Translations under genes and position numbers: made by a program
Part shown: positions 1 to 6,084 of the stretch, piece after piece
Layout of the letters: every line of letters begins with the position of its first letter
Numbering within the stretch: position 1 is the first letter of the stretch
NCBI GenBank assembly: GCA_016872225.1
Contig: VHAW01000076.1
Location: 1 to 8,228, forward strand
Length of the DNA: 8,228 nucleotides
Direction of reading: 5' to 3'
DNA from: Sphingomonadales bacterium
Lineage (GTDB): Bacteria; Bacteroidota; Bacteroidia; UBA7662
Notes under the pieces: generated by a model
Told to the model about the DNA's origin: nothing
Seen by the model: only the letters and a program-made list of their open reading frames with translations
Database searches by the model: none

Positions 1-152
1 TTGGGTCCAAATTCATCCAAAAGCCCTTGACTAACCTTGTAAGCCCCGTTGTATTCCGCGACCTCCTCACCCATTAGAAATACCCTGTGGTCGCGGAGCA
101 TTTCTTCACGCAGGGCTTCTCGCAGGGCTTCCCTGAATGCAATTTCCCTCAT
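1..152 (-). CDS. pdhB: Pyruvate dehydrogenase E1 component, beta subunit (5' part only)
   Basis: Reading leftwards from the ATG at 152-150 gives 50 residues beginning MREIAFREAL and containing FLMGEEVAEYNGAYKVSQGL; the frame is open to the window edge. This is the conserved N-terminus of E1 beta subunits of the pyruvate dehydrogenase complex. In that family the beta chain pairs with an alpha chain to bind thiamine diphosphate and decarboxylate pyruvate in the cytoplasm, feeding acetyl-CoA formation. The GEEV segment (residues 28-31) holds the glutamate that, by family knowledge, contacts the cofactor. The EYNGAYK wording favours pyruvate dehydrogenase over the branched-chain oxoacid enzyme, but with about 50 of the usual 325 or so residues present the paralogue cannot be fully excluded. 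The start fits known homologues, which begin with the same MREI-type sequence. No Shine-Dalgarno is seen. The gene is divergent from the gene at 347. Confidence 0.93.
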   Translation of the reverse strand, partial: MREIAFREALREALREEMLRDHRVFLMGEEVAEYNGAYKVSQGLLDEFGP

Positions 153-170
153 TTCTTGTTTTTAGCAGGG

Positions 171-178
171 CAAAAATA
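171..178 (-). promoter_or_regulatory. Bacteroidota -7 promoter element for pdhB
   Basis: On the minus strand this reads TATTTTTG, an exact match to the Bacteroidota -7 consensus TAnnTTTG. It lies 18 bases upstream of the pdhB start codon, so transcription would begin about 12 bases before the ATG. I see no clear -33 TTG at the right distance, so the assignment rests on one short motif in a T-rich region. Confidence 0.4.
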
Positions 179-309
179 AACTTCTTTGGGGGCCGAATGG
201 GGGAATGCAGGATTTTTTTGATTTTGGACCAGGGTAAAACCAACGACCTTGATAGCATAACCCCACCGCGGGTTTCTCCTCGTACCATTCCACGTCAAAA
301 AGGCATATA

Positions 310-342
310 TTGATTTCCCAGCGGTTCTTTGGGTTAATTTTG
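310..342 (+). promoter_or_regulatory. Possible Bacteroidota promoter abutting the start of the gene at 347
   Basis: TAATTTTG at 335-342 matches TAnnTTTG exactly, and a TTG at 310-312 lies 22 bases upstream as a possible -33 element. The -7 element ends only four bases before the ATG at 347. If used, the message would begin at or next to the start codon and be leaderless. The alternative is that the motif is chance and transcription starts further upstream. Confidence 0.4.
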
Positions 343-346
343 CTAT

Positions 347-871
347 ATGAATTCGACCCTTCGTGCCGTGGTGGTGGTCCTGCTGATCTGTGCGGGGGCA
401 ATGCTGACCTTCTTGGTTGAGCGTTTTGAAAAGGAACATCCCATGGCTTCTGTTCGGCTTCTGACCCCGGAGCAATGGGCGAAGCAGTCTGCTCGCTCCA
501 TGGATAGAACACTAAGGTCACCGGCCCTGATATTGAACCGCGATGAGTACAAGGCTTCCATTTCCGAAACGAATCCCTCGCTCAAAATAGATTTTTCGAT
601 CGATTCGGCTCCTTTGCTATCGGATTCGTTGGTTGGGTTGCTTAGGGAAATCCCTGTTTTGCCAGTTGATACTCTGCGCTGGCGTTTATGGAAAGAATGC
701 TGCAGCTTTGACCTTCGTTATCCGGTGGGCCTGCAATTCAAAGTACTTTTACAAACAATTGCTCAAAAGGGAGGTTCAGAATGGACCTTGGTGGTGCCAG
801 AAGTTCATTTTTCTACCTGGCAGCGTATTTTGGAAAGTAATCCCATCATAGAAATTTATCCGAAATCGTAA
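347..871 (+). CDS. Hypothetical single-pass membrane or exported protein, 174 aa
   Basis: I do not recognise this protein. Residues 5-24 (LRAVVVVLLICAGAMLTFLV) form one uninterrupted hydrophobic segment, preceded by a short polar start and followed by the charged stretch ERFEKEH, as in a signal anchor or inner-membrane segment with the remaining 150 residues outside. The rest is soluble, with no internal repeats, no lipobox and no sorting domain. A CC pair (KECCSF) lies near residue 124. The C-terminal third (QFKVLLQTIA, EWTLVVPEVHF, IIEIYPKS) looks like alternating strands and a helix, as in a small alpha/beta domain, but this is a guess. The ATG at 347 is preferred because the next ATG in frame would remove most of the hydrophobic segment. 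The gene is divergent from pdhB and lies 80 bases before the giant surface-protein gene, with no clear terminator between them, so it may be cotranscribed with it. Confidence 0.72.
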   Translation: MNSTLRAVVVVLLICAGAMLTFLVERFEKEHPMASVRLLTPEQWAKQSARSMDRTLRSPALILNRDEYKASISETNPSLKIDFSIDSAPLLSDSLVGLLREIPVLPVDTLRWRLWKECCSFDLRYPVGLQFKVLLQTIAQKGGSEWTLVVPEVHFSTWQRILESNPIIEIYPKS

Positions 872-951
872 ATTAAAGCGTTGGATTGTTTGTACAGCTA
901 CCTTTCTTTCTTCTCATTAATCCCCCCTCGCTTTTGTCCCCGCTTTTCGCC

Positions 952-3900
952 TTGAGATTATCCAAGCTTTGGTTCGGGGCTTGGGTGCTAATGATGTTGT
1001 TGTTGACATCGATCGTATCGGTTAAGGCTCAGGGCTTTGTGGCCAACCGAGGGCAATGGCCAGAGCAGGTCGTTGCGAGAGCAGATTTGCCAGGATTTAG
1101 GCTTTTTGTAGAGCGCGATGCCTTGGTATGGGTTGCCTATCAAACGGAAGGATGCCACGGATCGCCCAAAGGCGAAGAGCGTCACATGGAGGGTCATGCT
1201 TGGCGCAGCAAATTTCTAGGCTCTCAATTTAGGGCCGAAAGTGTTCAGTGGACGGATAGCTTGCGACATACTGTGAATATTCTGATCGGCAATGATCCCA
1301 GTCGATGGGGGAGCAACATCGTTCCAGTTCGGGAAATCCGGATGAATGATTTTTACCCAGGTATTGATTGGGTGTTACGGTTAGATGAAGAATTCAAATA
1401 CGAATTTCATGTCAAGCCAGGAGCAGACCCAAGTCGTATTCGCATGGCTGTGGAGGGCGTTCGTACCTCCAAAGCATCGGACGGTAGGCTGGCTTATGCA
1501 AGTTCGGTGGGTACATATCACGAGGATGCGCCGTTGTCATGGACCCAGCAGGGGATTGAATCCCAAACCAAGACTCCTGTGCCTTCAAAGTGGCAGAAAC
1601 GCAACGGAGCATGGGGTTATGTTTTGGATGATTATCCCGAAGACGAGCTCTTGGTGATTGACCCCCGCATGGTGGGGGCTACCTACAGCGGTTCTCTAGT
1701 CGATAATTGGGGTTTCACGGCGACCTATGATAATGACGGCAACATGTATTTGGGGGGCATTGCCTTTGGCCCGGGATACCCGACCAGCATGGGCGCCTTT
1801 CAGACGACTTATGCTTTTGGTCAACCCGCCGGTGGTACCTCCCATTACGACATAGTTATTAGCAAATTCTCAGCTGACGGGCGTCAACAGCTTTATGCCA
1901 CCTATCTAGGAGGCTCCGGACAGGAGAAACCCTCCAGTATGGTTTTTGATGAAAACAGTCAATCCTTGTTGGTTTTTGGAAGAACCAATTCCACGAATTT
2001 TCCAACCACGGCGGCCGCCTACCAACGCTTTGTTAGCGGGGGTTACGATTTGTTGGTGACCCGATTGTCCACCTGGGGGGGGATGTTGGCATCGACCCTG
2101 TTGGGTGGCACAGGTAACGAGGGAATGAATCAAGTGGGAACACATTACACGACCGGCTCATTGCATTTCAATTACGGGGACGATGCCCGTGGCGAAATTG
2201 CATTGACCTCATCCGGGGAAGTTTTGGTGACCTCCAATACCGAATCCACTAATTTTCCAGTCAGTACCACGACGGGAACCGTGCAAGCCGCTCTGGGTGG
2301 ATCTCAGGATGGGTTAGTCGCTAAACTTTCACCCAACCTCAATCAACTTTTGTTTTCAAGTTATCTTGGAGGGGGAAGTATGGACGCCGCGTATTCCGTG
2401 AAAGCAGGTGGGGGAGATACCGTTTTTGTGTTAGGGTCTACATTTTCTGTGACCACTTTTTTCCCTTTAATAAGCAGAGGCTATGATCCCACGCATAATG
2501 GTTTATCGGATGGGTTTGTGATGGCCTTGAAAACCGGAACGCCGCCCTTCAGCGGTCCTTCGATTATATCCAAAACCTTTTGCGGAACAAGTGCCTACGA
2601 TCAGAACTTCTTGCTTGAAAGGGATTTTGCGGGGAATATCTATGTGAGTGGAATTTCCATGGGAACCATACCGCGTTTTGGTACCCGGTATTTTCAAGTC
2701 GGAGCCAAACATTATGTTCAGAAATACAGTCCTTTGTTGGACACCATGTTATGGTCTGCTCCGTTTATTTTGCCCCTCATCAATGGTGTTCCGCAAACCG
2801 CTGGCCCAACCTTGTCGCCCACAGCCTTTCTTGTGGATCGTTGCGGCAAAATCTACCTCTGCGGCTGGGGTGGTAACGTGAATCAGTCGTTTAATTCAAA
2901 TATTCAAGATATGAGTGGGCTGACGGTTACGCCTAATGCATACCAATCCGGTACAACGGGGAGTGATTTCTACCTAATGGTATTAGGTCCCGATGCCGAT
3001 ACCTTGGTCTATGCGACTTACATGGGCGGGTCTGTTTCTGCCGAACATGTGGATGGAGGAACCAGCCGTTTTTCGCCAGAAGGTATTGTTTATCATGCGG
3101 TTTGTGCGGGTTGTGGGGGCAATCAGGATTTCCCGCTCAACAATCCTTTTGCGGCCTATACATCCAATTTGTCGAATAATTGTAACGCATTGGTTTTTAA
3201 GCTTGACTTGGAGCTTGTTCGTCCAAGAGCCGTTTTGCGTATTACGCCGGGGGACACCAATGTGTGCATTGGCTCACCCATCCTGTTCGAAAACAGAGGC
3301 ACTACGGGCAGTTCCCAATGGTGGCAAATCGCTCAAGCCGGCCAGCCGCCTGTCCATACCGCGCAATCCAATAACACATCGTTTACTTTTACCTCATCCG
3401 GCGTTTATACCATACGACTGATTGTGGAGGGTTGCCAGCGTTATGACACTGCTTATCGAACCGTGGTGGTTTCCAACCCTCCCGTCATACGTAAATTTTC
3501 TCCATCCCCTGCATGTCCAGGAGATACCGTTTGGTTGAGAGTGGACTCCTTGGACGTCAATGGTAATCCGTTAACCGTAAGTTGGTTATCAAATCCAGCG
3601 TTGTTGCCACCCTCTGCGTCTCCATATCGTCGGCAAGCTGTAGTTATTGGAGCTCGTTGGTTTTATTTTGATGTATTTTCATCCTCGGGTTGTGTGCTTC
3701 GGGACAGTATTCAAACGCTTACGGTTCCTCCCAAGCCTGTGTTTGCTCAGGACACTTTGCGTTGGTGTTGGGGGGCCTCGGCAAGTTTGAGCGCTTTGCC
3801 GGGATACTCATCGTACCGGTGGGCAAACGATGTCGAAATTACGAATATCAACCAGGCGAATCAGAATTTCAATCTCTTGCAACCTCGATGGGTGACTTGC

Positions 3901-4692
3901 AGGATTTACGATGATACTTGTTTTCATTTGGATTCGGTTTATCTCCTTCCCGAAATTACTTTAACTGTAAGCTTGGGCCCGGATATTTATTTTTGCAGTC
4001 AAGTGTCTAGGCAAATAATACCTGTTGGTGGGACAAGCTACTATTGGTCGGATGGTAGTTCAGGACCGAGCTATTCCCTTAATGCAAGTGGCAGCGGTTT
4101 TATTTGGGTAATCGCGACCGATAACAACGGATGTCGGAGTTTGCCGGATACTCTAAGGTACTTTGATGATCCCGTGACAGCTTCCATTTATCTGCAGCCA
4201 TCAGATACAGCGTATGCTCCTCAAGCAGTTTCTTTCAATTCGACTTTAACATCTAATGTAGATTCCGTGTATTGGTTTTTTGGCGATGGGGATTTCAGCA
4301 TGGATCCAAATGTTGTCCATACTTATGCGGATACAGGCACTTTTGATGGGTACATGGTGGCTATTTCTCGTAGGTCGGGTTGTAGGGATAGTATTCCATT
4401 TAGGATAGTGGTGGATACAGTAATTTTGGACTACCCTAACGCTTTTCTTCCCGGGAGTACGGGACAGAATGCATTATTTCGATCTTTTTTCCGAAATCTT
4501 AGGGAGGTCGACTTCAAGGTTTTTGATCGTTGGGGGCAGATGATTTTTGAAACCAACGATCTTGAGGTGAATTGGGATGGAACTTCCAAGGGTAAGGAAG
4601 TTATGGCAGGCACCTATGTCTATTTGGCCAAAGGAATAGGTAAGAATGGTGCAGATTACCTTAGGAAAGGTCTTTTGCACCTTATTAGGTAG
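952..4692 (+). CDS. Giant T9SS-secreted surface protein (DUF7948/SBBP/PKD, type B sorting domain)
   Basis: This encodes about 1246 residues. I chose the TTG at 952 because it gives a textbook signal peptide: MRLSK, a hydrophobic core, then VKA|Q with mature residue Q at 1030. The frame is open from a TTG at 886, and ATGs at 991 and 994 are alternatives that lose the basic N-region. In order: an N-terminal DUF7948-type region opening FVANRGQWPEQV and ending VIDP (about 1033-1670); a propeller region with SBBP-type repeats YATYLGG (1894), YLGGGS (2359) and YATYMGG (3010) and FP..AYQ motifs; Ig/PKD-like modules (3226-4170); a clear PKD domain with WFFGDGD at 4273 and HTYADTGTF; and a type B T9SS sorting domain from about 4435 (FKVFDRWGQMIFE, NWDG, AGTYVY, RKGLLHLIR). 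Family knowledge implies Sec export, then T9SS translocation to the cell surface, with adhesion or matrix roles likely. No catalytic motif is visible. An in-frame G8 run lies at 2075. Confidence 0.93.
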   Translation: MRLSKLWFGAWVLMMLLLTSIVSVKAQGFVANRGQWPEQVVARADLPGFRLFVERDALVWVAYQTEGCHGSPKGEERHMEGHAWRSKFLGSQFRAESVQWTDSLRHTVNILIGNDPSRWGSNIVPVREIRMNDFYPGIDWVLRLDEEFKYEFHVKPGADPSRIRMAVEGVRTSKASDGRLAYASSVGTYHEDAPLSWTQQGIESQTKTPVPSKWQKRNGAWGYVLDDYPEDELLVIDPRMVGATYSGSLVDNWGFTATYDNDGNMYLGGIAFGPGYPTSMGAFQTTYAFGQPAGGTSHYDIVISKFSADGRQQLYATYLGGSGQEKPSSMVFDENSQSLLVFGRTNSTNFPTTAAAYQRFVSGGYDLLVTRLSTWGGMLASTLLGGTGNEGMNQVGTHYTTGSLHFNYGDDARGEIALTSSGEVLVTSNTESTNFPVSTTTGTVQAALGGSQDGLVAKLSPNLNQLLFSSYLGGGSMDAAYSVKAGGGDTVFVLGSTFSVTTFFPLISRGYDPTHNGLSDGFVMALKTGTPPFSGPSIISKTFCGTSAYDQNFLLERDFAGNIYVSGISMGTIPRFGTRYFQVGAKHYVQKYSPLLDTMLWSAPFILPLINGVPQTAGPTLSPTAFLVDRCGKIYLCGWGGNVNQSFNSNIQDMSGLTVTPNAYQSGTTGSDFYLMVLGPDADTLVYATYMGGSVSAEHVDGGTSRFSPEGIVYHAVCAGCGGNQDFPLNNPFAAYTSNLSNNCNALVFKLDLELVRPRAVLRITPGDTNVCIGSPILFENRGTTGSSQWWQIAQAGQPPVHTAQSNNTSFTFTSSGVYTIRLIVEGCQRYDTAYRTVVVSNPPVIRKFSPSPACPGDTVWLRVDSLDVNGNPLTVSWLSNPALLPPSASPYRRQAVVIGARWFYFDVFSSSGCVLRDSIQTLTVPPKPVFAQDTLRWCWGASASLSALPGYSSYRWANDVEITNINQANQNFNLLQPRWVTCRIYDDTCFHLDSVYLLPEITLTVSLGPDIYFCSQVSRQIIPVGGTSYYWSDGSSGPSYSLNASGSGFIWVIATDNNGCRSLPDTLRYFDDPVTASIYLQPSDTAYAPQAVSFNSTLTSNVDSVYWFFGDGDFSMDPNVVHTYADTGTFDGYMVAISRRSGCRDSIPFRIVVDTVILDYPNAFLPGSTGQNALFRSFFRNLREVDFKVFDRWGQMIFETNDLEVNWDGTSKGKEVMAGTYVYLAKGIGKNGADYLRKGLLHLIR
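2075..2082 (+). repeat. Homopolymer of eight G inside the giant surface-protein gene
   Basis: Eight consecutive G follow a T at 2074 and encode W-G-G in frame (TGG GGG GGG, then ATG). It is the longest G run I see in the window. Losing one G would bring a TGA into frame at 2126-2128; gaining one would bring a TAA into frame at 2115-2117. Either change would remove the downstream Ig/PKD modules and the sorting domain. The run itself is certain; any role in slippage is inference. Confidence 0.6.
4435..4689 (+). other. Type B T9SS C-terminal sorting domain (gliding-associated CTD)
   Basis: The last 85 residues of the giant surface protein start at PNAFLPG and carry the family landmarks: VFDRWGQMIF (the usual V-[FY]-[DN]-R-W-G-x-x-[VI]-[FY] pattern), NWDGTSKGKEV, MAGTYVYLAK and a final RKGLLHLIR strand. 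Proteins with this CTD (TIGR04131/PF13585 type) are recognised by the T9SS translocon. Type B cargo usually works with PorP/SprF-like partners, none of which is encoded in this window. Confidence 0.9.
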
Positions 4693-4697
4693 GTTTT

Positions 4698-4724
4698 TTT
4701 GAGCCCTTGCATAGCCTATATTTG
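4698..4724 (+). promoter_or_regulatory. Promoter for tRNA-Lys
   Basis: TATATTTG at 4717-4724 matches TAnnTTTG exactly. A TTTG at 4698-4701 is a possible -33 element, though the 15-base spacer is a little shorter than usual. The predicted start near 4730 would give a leader of about 60 bases before the mature tRNA, to be removed by RNase P. The element begins just after the stop codon of the upstream gene. Confidence 0.6.
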
Positions 4725-4789
4725 CGACGCTTTGGCCCATCGATGGTGGCCGTGACCAGCTCCCTTGATTTGTCTTGGGGCCTGAAACC

Positions 4790-4862
4790 GATTCCGTAGC
4801 TCAGCAGGTAGAGCAATACACTTTTAATGTATGGGTCCTGGGTTCGAATCCCAGCGGAATCA
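4790..4862 (+). tRNA. tRNA-Lys (anticodon UUU)
   Basis: All arms can be built by hand in 73 bases. The acceptor stem is GATTCCG (4790-4796) paired with CGGAATC (4855-4861), with discriminator A at 4862. The D stem is GCTC/GAGC. The anticodon stem is ATACA/TGTAT around loop CTTTTAA, with anticodon TTT at 4823-4825. The variable loop is GGGTC. The T arm is CTGGG/CCCAG around TTCGAAT. The 3' CCA is not encoded (CTGG follows), so it must be added enzymatically. TTT after the invariant T33 reads the lysine codons AAA and AAG. No other tRNA is seen beside it, so it appears to be a single-gene unit. Its 3' end shows no integrase gene or repeated copy that would mark an insertion site. Confidence 0.97.
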
Positions 4863-4920
4863 CTGGATTTTCGGAGATGTGATTTGGATGTCGTACAGGT
4901 TTTTAGGCTAAGGGTTGGGG

Positions 4921-4952
4921 TTTGGTCAACTGCTGTTTATTAATTAAATTTG
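4921..4952 (+). promoter_or_regulatory. Strong Bacteroidota promoter for the gene at 4981
   Basis: TTTG at 4921-4924 and TAAATTTG at 4945-4952 match the -33 and -7 consensus exactly, with a 20-base spacer. Transcription would start near 4958, leaving an AT-rich leader of about 23 bases without a Shine-Dalgarno. This is the best promoter in the window. Confidence 0.72.
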
Positions 4953-4980
4953 GAATTCACCCTTGCATGATTAAACTGTT

Positions 4981-6054
4981 ATGAGAATTATTCCAAAGGA
5001 GGTTTGCCGACTTCTGTTGGGTATTTTAGTGTACTTGGTGGGGTCTCAACCGATGAATGGTCAAGGTGCAGCCTGGAGATTGGTTTCGGATACGACATGT
5101 AACGGTATGGTTCAATTGCATGTGGTGGCGCAGCAAATGCCAGCTATCAATGCCCTAACTTTTGCAATTCCTTACGACACTTTGGCGTTGACCTTTGACA
5201 CGTTAATTCGACGGTATCCCCGTCTTGATATCGGTACCTTCAATCCACGACATCCGACAAGAGGTATGGTTTTCTCATGGTTTATTTTGGATTCGGTAAT
5301 TTTTGGTACCGATACAATTCTTACCATGCGATTGAGCGCAGCCCCTAATCGTGGGGATACTTTCAATTTTGAACCGAATTTCTTTTTTTGTGGCCTAAAT
5401 AACATACCAATTCCACTTAGTCGATTTGGTTGTACTTGGCGTTCGCAGGGAGCAGAACCACCTCTATCCATCACGCCGCCTCTTGTGCAGGGCAATAGCG
5501 GAAATTCTGTTTTATTTTCATACACTCCGGGATATTGTACCGACACCATATACTTTCAATGGAGTCGTAACGATTCCTTTCCGCAGTCCTTAACCACCAC
5601 GATTTATGTGGGGCGGTCACAACATCTTCCCGCTTTTTGGAACCATTCCTTTCCAGGATTCAATATTCCAACCGGTGACAGCGTTTTATTTTGGCGATGG
5701 TTTGCAATTCTTCGAGGAGATACTGCAGTTGGTTTGATCAACCGATTAGTCTTTCCTTCATTCGGTGCTTATGTACCTCATTTAGGGGAACCGCAATGGT
5801 GGCTTTACCCGAATCCAAGCCGTGGATTGTTGATGTTGAGGGGAGTGGCAGCTAAGACTGCTTATCTGGTTGATATTCGTGGTCGTTGTTATCTCAAAGA
5901 AGTTATGGGTACTTCTACACCAAGGGACTTTTTTGTCTTTGAGGATCAGGCCATTGAATTGGGAGATTTACCGAGCGGGGTATATTGGTTGGAGCTTTAC
6001 GATGATCGAAATCACTTTGTGGGTCGCAGAAAAGTGATCCGAATGCTGGAGTAA
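4981..6054 (+). CDS. T9SS-secreted protein with cohesin-like domain and type A sorting domain, 357 aa
   Basis: The N-terminus MRIIPKEVCR followed by LLLGILVYLVG is a signal peptide, cleaved near residue 28 (NGQ|G). Residues of about 33-135 resemble the cohesin-like modules of Bacteroidota secreted proteins: a strand opening (VQLHVVAQ), then INALTFAIPYDTLALTF, then GMVFSWFILDSV and a DTILTMRLSA strand. A middle region (about 150-260) with cysteines, aromatic residues and strands such as TIYFQWSRN is not recognised. The last 87 residues form a type A T9SS sorting domain: WWLYPNPSRG (273-282), YLVDIRGR, DLPSGVYWLELYD and a closing KVIRM strand (TIGR04183 type). The protein should cross the outer membrane by T9SS and be anchored or released. 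Its ligand and role are unknown; no catalytic motif is visible. It has its own promoter behind tRNA-Lys and lies 30 bases before the pirin gene. The sorting domain is secure; the cohesin-like call is moderate. Confidence 0.9.
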   Translation: MRIIPKEVCRLLLGILVYLVGSQPMNGQGAAWRLVSDTTCNGMVQLHVVAQQMPAINALTFAIPYDTLALTFDTLIRRYPRLDIGTFNPRHPTRGMVFSWFILDSVIFGTDTILTMRLSAAPNRGDTFNFEPNFFFCGLNNIPIPLSRFGCTWRSQGAEPPLSITPPLVQGNSGNSVLFSYTPGYCTDTIYFQWSRNDSFPQSLTTTIYVGRSQHLPAFWNHSFPGFNIPTGDSVLFWRWFAILRGDTAVGLINRLVFPSFGAYVPHLGEPQWWLYPNPSRGLLMLRGVAAKTAYLVDIRGRCYLKEVMGTSTPRDFFVFEDQAIELGDLPSGVYWLELYDDRNHFVGRRKVIRMLE

Positions 6055-6070
6055 TGTTGAATTATTTAAA

Positions 6071-6075
6071 AGGAG
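6071..6075 (+). promoter_or_regulatory. Shine-Dalgarno site deciding the GTG start of the pirin gene
   Basis: AGGAG lies nine bases before the GTG at 6085. The nearby ATG at 6080 is out of frame and stops after two codons, so the Shine-Dalgarno and the GTG mark the real start. The other complete genes here lack such a site. Confidence 0.65.
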
Positions 6076-6084
6076 CTGAATGCA

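Noticed and set aside
162..521. Minus-strand open frame of 119 codons overlapping the divergent intergenic region and the start of the gene at 347
   Set aside because: It has no recognisable domain, runs antisense through the better-supported gene at 347 and through the pdhB promoter, and its composition looks random. No promoter fits its start.
899..906. TACCTTTC as a promoter element for the giant surface-protein gene
   Set aside because: It lacks the consensus G and has no well-spaced -33 element; cotranscription with the gene at 347 is as likely.
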